Source: Candidatus Accumulibacter similis
Lineage (GTDB): Bacteria; Pseudomonadota; Gammaproteobacteria; Burkholderiales; Rhodocyclaceae
Assembly (NCBI GenBank): GCA_013347225.1
Contig: CP054595.1
Coordinates: 3,778,415-3,842,414 of the forward strand
Reading direction: 5' to 3'
DNA: 64,000 bases
Part shown: positions 15,485-23,413 of the stretch, piece by piece
Numbering within the stretch: position 1 is the stretch's first letter
Layout: each line of letters starts with the position of its first letter
Translations under genes and position numbers: made by a program
The notes under the pieces: model-generated
Database searches by the model: none
Told to the model about the DNA's origin: nothing
The model's input: the letters and a program-made list of their open reading frames with translations, nothing else

Positions 15485-15811
15485 ATGATCCACCTGACCC
15501 CGGCCGCGCTGAAGGCGATCGGCCGCTTCATCAAGGCCACCGAGGCGCCGATTGCCGGCCTGCGCATTTTTGTCTGCGGCGGCGGTTGCGCCGGCCTGCA
15601 ATACCGGCTTCGCCTCGAGCAGGACAAGACCGATGACGACCTGGCACTCGACATTGGTGCCGCGGCCCCGCTGCTGGTTGATCCGCTGAGTCACTCGCTG
15701 CTCGACGGCCTGCGCATCGATTTCGTCGATAGCCTCACCCGCACCGGCTTCCAGTTCAACAACCCGAATGTTGTCGGCGCCTGCGCCTGCGGCCAGTCGT
15801 TCGCCGCCTGA
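15485..15811 (+). CDS. HesB/IscA-type Fe-S carrier of the nif cluster (IscA-nif)
   Basis: A 108-residue A-type carrier. The three cluster-ligand cysteines are in CGGGCAGLQY (near residue 35) and the C-terminal GACACGQSF. The start ATG has AAGGAGAG a short distance upstream. It begins the unit that continues with nifU and nifS, eleven bases apart, so it probably takes Fe-S clusters from NifU to nitrogenase apoproteins. Confidence 0.92.
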   Translation: MIHLTPAALKAIGRFIKATEAPIAGLRIFVCGGGCAGLQYRLRLEQDKTDDDLALDIGAAAPLLVDPLSHSLLDGLRIDFVDSLTRTGFQFNNPNVVGACACGQSFAA

Positions 15812-15821
15812 GGAGACCGCC

Positions 15822-16706
15822 ATGTGGGACTACTCCGACAAGGTGCGCGAGCATTTCTTCAACCCGAGAAACTCGGGGCCGCTCGACGACGCCAACGCCA
15901 TCGGTGATTTCGGTTCGATCAAGTGCGGTGACGCGCTCCGACTGATGCTCAGGGTCAATCCGCAAACCGAGGTGATCGACGATGCACGCTTCCAGACTTT
16001 CGGCTGCGGCTCGGCGATCGCCTCGTCGTCCGCGCTGACCGAGATCATCAAGGGAAAGACGCTGGACGAAGCGCTGCAGGTCAGCAACCAGGACATCGCC
16101 GACTATCTCGACGGACTGCCGCCGGAAAAGATGCACTGTTCGGTGATGGGGCGTGAGGCGCTGCAGGCCGCGGTTGCCGACTATCGCGGTGAGAGCTGGA
16201 AGGATGATCACCAGGAGAGTGAACTGGTCTGCAAGTGCTTCGCCATCGACACCGTGATGATCGAGGACACGGTCCGCGCCAACCGCTTGCGGACGATCGA
16301 GGAAGTGGCCAACTACACCAAGGCCGGGGGTGGCTGCTCGGCGTGTCACGAGAAGATCGAGGACATCCTGATCGCCGCCAATGGCCGGCTTTACGCCGCA
16401 GCGGTGAAGCCGACCCAGGCGCCTCCGGCGACCAGCGACGCGCCCGGCAGGCCGAAACTGACCAACTACCAGCGGATCCGCAGGATCGAGGAGACCCTGG
16501 ACGCGATCCGCCCCCTGCTGCAACGTGACCACGGCGACGTCACCCTGGTCGAGGTCGATGGCAGGAACATCTACGTCGAGCTCAGCGGTGCCTGCCAGGG
16601 GTGTGCGATGCAGGCTGCCACTCTCGGCGGCGTGCAGCAGAAGCTCTGTGAAACGCTGGGCGAGCTGGTGCAGGTGCTGCCGGTCGCCGCACTGGTCCGC
16701 GCGTAG
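15822..16706 (+). CDS. nifU: Fe-S cluster scaffold NifU
   Basis: A 294-residue three-domain scaffold. Residues 1-125: IscU-like part with the cysteines in IKCGDALR, TFGCGSA and MHCSVMG. Residues 130-185: the permanent [2Fe-2S] domain, ELVCKCFAIDT and GGGCSACHEK. Residues 215-294: the Nfu domain with ELSGACQGCAMQAATLGG. A Pro/Thr/Ala linker of about 20 residues separates the last two. AGGAGA precedes the ATG. It builds clusters for NifH, NifB and NifEN using sulfur from NifS. Confidence 0.96.
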   Translation: MWDYSDKVREHFFNPRNSGPLDDANAIGDFGSIKCGDALRLMLRVNPQTEVIDDARFQTFGCGSAIASSSALTEIIKGKTLDEALQVSNQDIADYLDGLPPEKMHCSVMGREALQAAVADYRGESWKDDHQESELVCKCFAIDTVMIEDTVRANRLRTIEEVANYTKAGGGCSACHEKIEDILIAANGRLYAAAVKPTQAPPATSDAPGRPKLTNYQRIRRIEETLDAIRPLLQRDHGDVTLVEVDGRNIYVELSGACQGCAMQAATLGGVQQKLCETLGELVQVLPVAALVRA

Positions 16707-16730
16707 CGGCATCATTCGATGGGAGAAGCC

Positions 16731-17939
16731 ATGCAACCGATCTACATGGACAACAATGCCACGACCGCCTGTGATCCAGCCGTCGTGGCAGCGATGCTGC
16801 CCTTCTTTACCGAGCAGTTCGGCAATGCTTCGTCGATCCACAGCTTTGGATCCCACGTCGGCAAGGCGATCACGCAGGCGCGCGCGCAGGTCCAGTCGCT
16901 GCTCGGCGCGGCGCACGACAGCGAAATCGTGTTCAATTCCTGTGGCACCGAGGCCGACGCGACCGCCATCCTCTCGGCGTTGAAAGCCAATCCGGAACGA
17001 CGGACGGTGATCACCACGACGGTCGAGCACCCGGCGGTCCTGAACCTGTGCAACGCACTCGAGAAGGAAGGCTGCGTCGTGCATCGCCTGCGCGTCGACC
17101 GCAAGGGACGGCTCGACCTCGACGAGTATGCTTCGCTGCTCGACGACCGCGTGGCGATCGTTTCCGTGATGTGGGCAAACAATGAAACGGGTACGCTCTT
17201 TCCCGTCGAGGAGATGGCGGAGATGGCGCACGCGCAAGGCATTCTCTTTCACACGGACGCCGTACAGGCCGTCGGCAAGGTTGCCATCGACCTGAAGAAG
17301 ACGAAGATCGACATGCTCTCGCTCTCCGGCCACAAGCTGCATGCACCGAAGGGTATCGGCGTGCTTTATGTGCGCCGCAATACCCGTTTCCGCCCACTCC
17401 TGCGCGGCGGTCACCAGGAGCGCGGGCGACGCGCTGGTACCGAGAACTCGGCTTCGATCGTCGGCCTGGGGGTTGCTTGCGGACTCGCCCAGCAGTACAT
17501 GACGGAAGAGAACACGACCGTCAAGCGCCTGCGTGACCGCCTCGAACGGGGCATTCTCGGCAGCGTCAGGAACGCCTTCGTCAATGGCGACACGCTCTAC
17601 CGTCTGCCGAACACCACGAGCATCGCCTTTGAGTATGTGGAAGGCGAAGCCATCCTGCTGCTCCTGAACCAGGAGGGCATTGCAGCTTCCTCGGGATCGG
17701 CCTGCACCTCGGGCTCCCTCGAGCCGTCGCACGTCATGCGGGCGATGGCAATCCCCTATACAGCCGCGCACGGGACGATACGCCTTTCGCTCTCACGCTA
17801 CAACACAGCCCAGGAAGTGGACCGCGTCATCGCCGCCGTCCCGCCAGTGATCGCGAGGTTGCGGAAGCTCTCTCCGTACTGGAGCGGAGAGGCACCGCTG
17901 GCCCACCCCGAAGAAGCCTTCCAGCCGGCGTACGCCTGA
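16731..17939 (+). CDS. nifS: Cysteine desulfurase NifS
   Basis: A 402-residue PLP enzyme converting cysteine to alanine plus persulfide. It begins MQPIYMDNNATTACDP. SLSGHKLHAPKGIGVLYV contains the PLP lysine (near 203) and ASSGSACTSGSLEPSHV contains the catalytic cysteine (near 327). The ATG at 16731 lies after GGGAGAAGCC; a longer start at 16719 overlaps the ribosome-binding site. Final gene of the unit; convergent to the downstream genes. Confidence 0.96.
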   Translation: MQPIYMDNNATTACDPAVVAAMLPFFTEQFGNASSIHSFGSHVGKAITQARAQVQSLLGAAHDSEIVFNSCGTEADATAILSALKANPERRTVITTTVEHPAVLNLCNALEKEGCVVHRLRVDRKGRLDLDEYASLLDDRVAIVSVMWANNETGTLFPVEEMAEMAHAQGILFHTDAVQAVGKVAIDLKKTKIDMLSLSGHKLHAPKGIGVLYVRRNTRFRPLLRGGHQERGRRAGTENSASIVGLGVACGLAQQYMTEENTTVKRLRDRLERGILGSVRNAFVNGDTLYRLPNTTSIAFEYVEGEAILLLLNQEGIAASSGSACTSGSLEPSHVMRAMAIPYTAAHGTIRLSLSRYNTAQEVDRVIAAVPPVIARLRKLSPYWSGEAPLAHPEEAFQPAYA

Positions 17940-18038
17940 CCGCGCCGAACGATGGCACAGCCACCAACGCCGGCAAGGTCCGGCCGGCGACCGCGGATGT
18001 CGTGCCGGACCGATGGCGGCCCGCAAACGACATCGCCG

Positions 18039-18839
18039 TCAGCGGTCGCCGTCAGCGGCCCGATGCCGTCGCCTGACCGTCTCGAAAAGACAGACTGCGG
18101 CGGCAGCGGCGACGTTGAGCGATTCGCAGACGCCGGGCATCGGAATGCGTACCTGCAGACTCGTCGCCGCCAGCACCGCAGCGCTCAAGCCCCGCCCTTC
18201 GCTGCCGAAGACCCAGGCGACGGCTCGTGCCAGTCCGGCTGAGTAGAGGTCTGCGGTCGCGCCGACGGCGGTCGCGATGCTCTGCCCATGATAGGCGGCG
18301 AGAAACGCGGGCAGGTCGCCGTCTTCGTGGATGTCGAGCTGGAAATGGGCGCCCATGCCGGCGCGCAGCGTCTTCGGCGACCACGCCTGGGCGCAGTCTG
18401 CCGACAACAGGATCTGGCGAAAGCCGGCCGCCGCCGCGCTGCGCAGGATCGAGCCGACGTTGCCGGGGTCCTGAACACCGTCGAGCGCGACCGCATCGGC
18501 CGCCAGATCGATCGCCGTTGCCGGCTGCGGCCAGGCTGCGACGGCCATGATGCCGCTCGGCGTGTCGACCAGTGCCAGCTCGGCCCACAGGGAATCGGGC
18601 AACTGGATGATCGGCACGGCTGCCGGGCAACTCGCCAGATAGTCGACGATCTCCGCCCGCGCGGCGCCGCTGTCGCTGAGGACGATCTCGGCCGGGCTGC
18701 CGCAACGCTGCTGGTAGGCGCTGATGAGGTGCATGCCGTCGAGCAACAGGCGGCCGCTGCGGCGCCTCTCGCGAGCGCTCGCTTGCAGCCGCTTCAGTTC
18801 GCGGAAATGCGCATTGTCGCGCGAGCTGATGCGCTTCAT
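18039..18839 (-). CDS. TrmH/SpoU-family RNA 2'-O-methyltransferase
   Basis: A 266-residue SPOUT enzyme. The N-terminal 90 residues form an RNA-binding substrate domain (RDNAHFRELKRLQASARERRRSGRLLLDGMHLI). The SPOUT motifs follow: ALDGVQDPGNVGSILRSAAAAG (motif 1), VFGSEGRGLSAAV (motif 2) and RIPMPGVCESLNVAAAAAVCLFE (motif 3, with the AdoMet knot). It probably modifies rRNA or tRNA; target unknown. The ATG overlaps the stop of rnhB by 4 bases. Confidence 0.92.
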   Translation of the reverse strand: MKRISSRDNAHFRELKRLQASARERRRSGRLLLDGMHLISAYQQRCGSPAEIVLSDSGAARAEIVDYLASCPAAVPIIQLPDSLWAELALVDTPSGIMAVAAWPQPATAIDLAADAVALDGVQDPGNVGSILRSAAAAGFRQILLSADCAQAWSPKTLRAGMGAHFQLDIHEDGDLPAFLAAYHGQSIATAVGATADLYSAGLARAVAWVFGSEGRGLSAAVLAATSLQVRIPMPGVCESLNVAAAAAVCLFETVRRRHRAADGDR

Positions 18840-19435
18840 GCCCGCAGCAGGCGGGCGACCGGGGCAAAGCTGCGCCGATGCTGCGGGCACGGGCCGTTCT
18901 CCTGCAGGGCCCGCAGATGCGCCGCCGTCGGGTAGCCCTTGTGGCGATCGAAGCCATACTGCGGATGGGTGGCGTGGAGTTCCTGCATGCCGGCGTCGCG
19001 GACGGTCTTCGCCAGGATCGACGCCGCGGCGATCTGGCAGATGCGGCCGTCGCCGCCGATGACGGCCTGCGCCGGGTAGGCAAATGACGGGCAATGCTGG
19101 CCATCGACCAGAATCTGCGCCGGCAGCACGCCGTGCCGTTCGACCAAGCCGCAGACCGCCCGCTGCATGGCGAGCAGGGTCGCCTGCAGGATGTTGAGGC
19201 GGTCGATCTCGCTGGCCGATGCCTCGGCGACGGCCCAGGCAAGCGCCTGCAGACGGATCCTGGCGGACAGTTGCAGGCGCCGCTCGGAGCTGAGCTTTTT
19301 CGAGTCGTCGAGGCCGGCAATCGGCCGCCGCGGATCGAGGATCACCGCCGCGGCCACAACCGGGCCGGCCAATGGGCCGCGCCCTGCCTCATCGACGCCG
19401 CAGGCGAGCCCCTCAGCCTGCAGCAGCGCCGGCAT
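18836..19435 (-). CDS. rnhB: Ribonuclease HII
   Basis: A 199-residue RNase HII. The acidic catalytic residues are in GVDEAGRGPLAGPVVAAAV (DE), then DDSKKLSSERR. Further matches are ILVDGQHCP, where the usual 'DG' is kept, and ILAKTVRD. It cuts RNA-DNA hybrids at ribonucleotides. The ATG overlaps the end of lpxB by 23 bases, as in many proteobacteria. Confidence 0.95.
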   Translation of the reverse strand: MPALLQAEGLACGVDEAGRGPLAGPVVAAAVILDPRRPIAGLDDSKKLSSERRLQLSARIRLQALAWAVAEASASEIDRLNILQATLLAMQRAVCGLVERHGVLPAQILVDGQHCPSFAYPAQAVIGGDGRICQIAAASILAKTVRDAGMQELHATHPQYGFDRHKGYPTAAHLRALQENGPCPQHRRSFAPVARLLRA

Positions 19436-20600
19436 GCTCGCGGATCGCAGCCGGCAGGCAGCCGATGACGGCCTGGGCGGCCTTCTCGGCGGCATTCTGC
19501 CGCAACTGCAGGTGCAGTGAATGGAAGAGCCTCTGCAGACCGGCGCGCACGCCCCGGTCCGCGTACAGGTTGAGGGCGGCCTGGGCGAGGTTCGCCGGCG
19601 TCGCGTCTTCCTGGATGAACTCGGGAACGACGAACCGGCCGGCGAGGACGTTCGGCAGGCCAACATAGGGCAGGTAGCCACCGATGCGGCGCATCAGCCA
19701 GGCGGAGAACGGCGCCATCTTGTAGACGATGACCATCGGCCGCTTGAGCAGCGCCGCTTCGAGAGTGGCCGTCCCGCTGGCGACGAGAACGACGTCGGCA
19801 GCCATCATCGCCTGATGCGCGTGGCCGAACAGAAGACGCAGTGGCAGGTCGTCGGCGGCGCATCGCTGCCGCGCCGCCTCGAACATGCCGCGCGTCTCGC
19901 GCGTCGCCAGCGGCACGACGAAGGCCGCATCGGGGATCGCCCGGTGAATCCGGCGCGCGGTCTCGATGAAGGTATCGGCCATGTACTGCAACTCCGACTG
20001 CCGGCTGCCCGGCAACAGCGCAAAGACGGCCTGCTGTTCGGGAAAGCCCAGGAGTTCACGCGTCGCGTCACGCGCATCGTCGAGCGGCAGCATGTCGGCG
20101 AGCGGATGACCGACATAGCTGACGGGAATCCCCTGTCGCTCGTAGATCGCCGGTTCGAAGGGAAACAGTGCGAGGACACGCGAGACGGCGGCGCCGATCC
20201 TGTGGATGCGCTCACCACGCCAGGCCCAGATCGACGGACTGACGTAATGGACGGTCGTCACGCCGCGCCGCTTCAGTGCCCGCTCCAGACCAAGGTTGAA
20301 ATCGGGCGCATCGACGCCGATGAAAACGTCCGGCGGGTCGGCCAGCAGGCGCCGTCGCAGACCGCGACGGATGGCAACGATCTCGCGAAAGTGGCGCAGC
20401 ACCTCGGCGTAGCCGCGCACCGCCAGCTTCTCGAGCGGGTACCAGGAGTCGAAGCCCTTGCCCAGCATCCGCGGACCGCCGATGCCGAAGAACACCGCCT
20501 GCGGCAGCCGGCTACGGATGGCCTCGATGAGCTGGCTGGCCAGGAGGTCGCCCGATGCCTCACCGGCCACCAGCGCGATCCGGACCACGCCAGCGGTCAT
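19413..20600 (-). CDS. lpxB: Lipid-A-disaccharide synthase LpxB
   Basis: A 395-residue GT19 glycosyltransferase that joins UDP-diacyl-GlcN and lipid X. Visible are ALVAGEASGDLLASQLIEAI at the N-terminus, GIGGPRM, and the region VDAPDFNLGLERALKRRGVTTVHYVSPSIWAWRGERI. ALLPGSRQSEL and ASGTATLEAALLKRPMVIVYKM form the nucleotide-binding half. ATG overlaps the lpxA stop (ATGA). Confidence 0.97.
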   Translation of the reverse strand: MTAGVVRIALVAGEASGDLLASQLIEAIRSRLPQAVFFGIGGPRMLGKGFDSWYPLEKLAVRGYAEVLRHFREIVAIRRGLRRRLLADPPDVFIGVDAPDFNLGLERALKRRGVTTVHYVSPSIWAWRGERIHRIGAAVSRVLALFPFEPAIYERQGIPVSYVGHPLADMLPLDDARDATRELLGFPEQQAVFALLPGSRQSELQYMADTFIETARRIHRAIPDAAFVVPLATRETRGMFEAARQRCAADDLPLRLLFGHAHQAMMAADVVLVASGTATLEAALLKRPMVIVYKMAPFSAWLMRRIGGYLPYVGLPNVLAGRFVVPEFIQEDATPANLAQAALNLYADRGVRAGLQRLFHSLHLQLRQNAAEKAAQAVIGCLPAAIREHAGAAAG

Positions 20601-21367
20601 CGGATGATGCCGCGCCTCGAAACGGCGAGGAAGTCGAGCAACGGCTGGATCTCGGGATGAGCCTTGACCTCATCCTGCAGCTTGGCGCGCGCTTCCTCGA
20701 GCATCAGGCCCGACTTGTAGATGGTGCGGTAGGCACGTTTCAGCGTCAGCAGTGCCTCCGGCGAGAAGCCTCGCCGTTTCAGGCCCTCGGCGTTGATGCC
20801 GTAGGGGCCGGCGCTGTTGCCGGCAGCCATGACATAGGGTGGAACGTCCTGGATGACGACCGATCCGGCAGCGATCATGCTGTGCGCGCCAACGCGGCAG
20901 AACTGGTGCACGCCGGCGAAACCGCCAAGGATCGCCCAGTCCCCGATATGGACGTGACCCGCGAGTTGCGCATTGTTGGCAAAGATCGTGCGGTTGCCGA
21001 CCTGGCAGTCATGCGCGATATGCACGTAGGCCATGATCCAGTTGTCGTCACCGACACGGGTGATGCCGACATCCTGCGCCGTACCGATGTTGAAGGTGCA
21101 GAACTCGCGGATCGTGTTGCGGTCACCGATCTCGAGGCACGTCGGCTCGCCGCCGTACTTCTTGTCCTGCGGCACCTCACCGAGTGACGCGAACTGGTAG
21201 ATCCGGTTGTCGCAACCGATACGCGTGCGCCCGGTGACGACGACGTGCGGCCCGATGGTCGTGTTGTCGCCAATCTCGACGTGCTCACCGATGATCGAAT
21301 AGGCGCCGACCGTCACGTTCGCCCCGAGTCGCGCGCCGGCATGGATGATGGCTGTCTGGTGGATCAT
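20597..21367 (-). CDS. lpxA: UDP-GlcNAc acyltransferase LpxA
   Basis: A 256-residue left-handed beta-helix acyltransferase for the first step of lipid A. The hexapeptide repeats run from residue 2 to about 190 (IHQTAIIHAGARLGANVTVGAYSII...). HIAHDCQVGNRTIFANN contains the catalytic His, and GGFAGVHQFCRVGAHSMI follows. The C-terminal helical domain is complete. 19 bases separate it from fabZ. Confidence 0.97.
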   Translation of the reverse strand: MIHQTAIIHAGARLGANVTVGAYSIIGEHVEIGDNTTIGPHVVVTGRTRIGCDNRIYQFASLGEVPQDKKYGGEPTCLEIGDRNTIREFCTFNIGTAQDVGITRVGDDNWIMAYVHIAHDCQVGNRTIFANNAQLAGHVHIGDWAILGGFAGVHQFCRVGAHSMIAAGSVVIQDVPPYVMAAGNSAGPYGINAEGLKRRGFSPEALLTLKRAYRTIYKSGLMLEEARAKLQDEVKAHPEIQPLLDFLAVSRRGIIR

Positions 21368-21386
21368 GGCGGCCGCTTCCGGAATC

Positions 21387-21824
21387 TCAGGCGATGTTGC
21401 TCTTGGCGCACATCAGCTCGGCTTCGGCGACCGTCTCGCCATCGACCACCGCCCGCGCCTCGAACTTCCAGATGTTGCGAAACTGGCGCTGGATGCTGAC
21501 GTGCAGATGGAGTTGGTCGCCCGCGGTCACCGTCTTCTTGAAGCGCGCCTTGTCGATGCCGACGAAGAAGAAGAGCGAGTGCAGGTCGGGCTTCTCGCCG
21601 AGACTGCGGAATGACAGGATGCCGGCGGCCTGTGCCAGCGCCTCGGTGATCAGCACGCCCGGCATCACCGGATGATGCGGGAAGTGCCCGGGAAAGAACG
21701 GTTCGTTGATCGTCACGTTCTTGTACGCATGGATCGACCGGCCGGGCTGGCAATCGAGGACACGATCGACCAGCAGGAACGGATAGCGATGCGGCAGGTG
21801 CTCGAGGATTGCCTTGATATCCAT
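21387..21824 (-). CDS. fabZ: 3-hydroxyacyl-ACP dehydratase FabZ
   Basis: A 145-residue hotdog-fold dehydratase. MDIKAILEHLPHRYPFLLVDRVLDC at the N-terminus and NEPFFPGHFPHHPVMPGVLITEALAQAAGIL with the catalytic His, plus Glu in the helix, are diagnostic. ATG at 21822-21824 gives the usual FabZ start; an in-frame TTG at 21831-21833 overlapping lpxD is the alternative. Works in fatty acid synthesis; the surrounding lpx genes use its product. Confidence 0.96.
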   Translation of the reverse strand: MDIKAILEHLPHRYPFLLVDRVLDCQPGRSIHAYKNVTINEPFFPGHFPHHPVMPGVLITEALAQAAGILSFRSLGEKPDLHSLFFFVGIDKARFKKTVTAGDQLHLHVSIQRQFRNIWKFEARAVVDGETVAEAELMCAKSNIA

Positions 21825-21829
21825 TGCGT

Positions 21830-22861
21830 TCAAGATTTCATCTCCATCAGTTTGACCTTCTTTTCAAGTTCGGCGACCCGTTCGACGAGCCTGGCCAGGC
21901 GTCTGAGCTGCGCCGCATTGTGCAACCAGTCGGCATGTTCATCGAGCGGGAAGACCCCCGTGTACTGCCCCGGTCGGCTCAGACTGCGGGCGACCAGGGT
22001 GCCGCCGGAAATGTGCACGTCGTCGCCGAGTTCCAGGTGGCCGCTGATCATGCCGGCGCCGCCAATGGTGCACCGCCGACCGATACGCGTGCTGCCGGCG
22101 ATGCCGACGCAGCCGGCCATCGCGGCGTTCTCGCCGATGCTGCAGTTGTGGCCGACCTGAATCTGGTTGTCGAGCTTGACTCCGTCGGCAATCAGCGTGT
22201 CGTCGAGCGCGCCACGGTCGATCGAGGTGTTGGCTCCGATCTCGACATCATCGCCGATCACCACCCGGCCGATCTGCGGGATCTTGATCCAGCGCTCGCC
22301 CTCCTTGGCAAAACCGAAGCCGTCGGAGCCGATCACCGCCCCCGAATGGATGATCGCCCGCCTGCCGATCACGCAGTGATCGTAGACGACGACGTTCGGA
22401 TGCAGCAGCGAATCGTCGCCGATCGCCACCCCGTCGCCAATCACGCAACCGGGCTGCAGCGTCACGTTGTCGCCGAGTTGCACCCCCCTGCCGACGACGA
22501 CATTCTCGCCGATGCAGGCCGATGCCGGCACCGGCGAGTGCACCACGGCACCGCGATGGACACCCGGCCGGCGGGCTGCCGGCGGATTCAGCAGGCCAAC
22601 GACGCGCGCGTAGTAGGCGTACGAATTCTGGTGCACGATCCGCGGCAGTTCGGTCTCGGCGGCAAACTGCGGCGGCACGATGACCGCCGATGCCAGCGTC
22701 GTCTGCAGCTGCGCGCGGTACTTCGGATTGGCTAGGAAGGCAATCTCGCCCGCCCGCGCCGACTGCAGCGTGCCGACCTGCGACACGACGAGCGACCCGT
22801 CGCCCTGCAGCACACCGCCAAGACGGGCGACGATCTCGTCCAGTCGCAAACCGGCCGCCAT
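21830..22861 (-). CDS. lpxD: UDP-3-O-acyl-glucosamine N-acyltransferase LpxD
   Basis: A 343-residue trimeric acyltransferase. An N-terminal uridine-binding domain (RLDEIVARLGGVLQGDGSLVVSQVGTL; GEIAFLANPKYRAQL) is followed by hexapeptide repeats from about 100 to 310, with NTSIDRGALDDTLIADGVKLDNQIQVGHNCSIGE around the catalytic His. The C-terminal end (RLARLVERVAELEKKVKLMEMKS) is a helix. Lipid A third step. Confidence 0.97.
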   Translation of the reverse strand: MAAGLRLDEIVARLGGVLQGDGSLVVSQVGTLQSARAGEIAFLANPKYRAQLQTTLASAVIVPPQFAAETELPRIVHQNSYAYYARVVGLLNPPAARRPGVHRGAVVHSPVPASACIGENVVVGRGVQLGDNVTLQPGCVIGDGVAIGDDSLLHPNVVVYDHCVIGRRAIIHSGAVIGSDGFGFAKEGERWIKIPQIGRVVIGDDVEIGANTSIDRGALDDTLIADGVKLDNQIQVGHNCSIGENAAMAGCVGIAGSTRIGRRCTIGGAGMISGHLELGDDVHISGGTLVARSLSRPGQYTGVFPLDEHADWLHNAAQLRRLARLVERVAELEKKVKLMEMKS

Positions 22862-22879
22862 CGGTGGCGCTGGTGTGGA

Positions 22880-23398
22880 CTACTTCGCCGCGTCCCTGGA
22901 TTCCGACAGTGCCTTGATGACCTTGTCCGTGATGTCGAGCCGCGGACTGACCCAGACGACGTCCTGGACGATCAGGTCATACCGCTCGCTGTCGGCGAGC
23001 TGCTTGATCGCCTTGTTGGCCTTCTCGATGATCGCTGCGTTTTCCTCGTTCTGGCGCAGGTTGAGATCCTCTCGGAACTCGCGCTGCTTGCGTTGGAATT
23101 CGCGCGACAACTCGGCCAGGTCCTTCTCCTTGGCGCGTCTCTCCGACTCGGCCATGGTCGGCCCGCCCTTCTCGAGCGACTCCTGCAGACCCTGGACCTG
23201 CTTCGCCAACCGCTGCAGATCCTGGTCACGCTTGGAGAACTCCTGTTCGATCTTCTTCGCCGCCTTGACCGCTGCCGGCGCATCGCGGAACAGCCGCTGC
23301 GTATTCACGTATCCCACCTTCAGCTCGGCCGCCGAGGTACCGGCAAAGGGCAGCGCGGCAAGCAGGACTCCGAGCAGCGTGGCAATCGTTCTCTTCAA
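22880..23398 (-). CDS. skp: Periplasmic chaperone Skp/OmpH
   Basis: A 172-residue periplasmic chaperone. It starts with TTG at 23396-23398, preceded by GGGAGAAC, and has a signal peptide ending in TSAAE near residue 23. The mature part begins LKVGYVNTQRLFRDAPAAVKAAKKIEQEF, and then long charged helices form the Skp tentacles. The C-terminal strand YDLIVQDVVWVSPRLDITDKVIKAL closes the core. It delivers outer membrane proteins to BamA, whose gene precedes it by 15 bases. Confidence 0.93.
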   Translation of the reverse strand: MKRTIATLLGVLLAALPFAGTSAAELKVGYVNTQRLFRDAPAAVKAAKKIEQEFSKRDQDLQRLAKQVQGLQESLEKGGPTMAESERRAKEKDLAELSREFQRKQREFREDLNLRQNEENAAIIEKANKAIKQLADSERYDLIVQDVVWVSPRLDITDKVIKALSESRDAAK

Positions 23399-23413
23399 GC
23401 TAGTTCTCCCGGA

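Noticed and set aside
15756..17771. 671-codon open frame on the minus strand
   Set aside because: Antisense to nifU and nifS, both clear genes.
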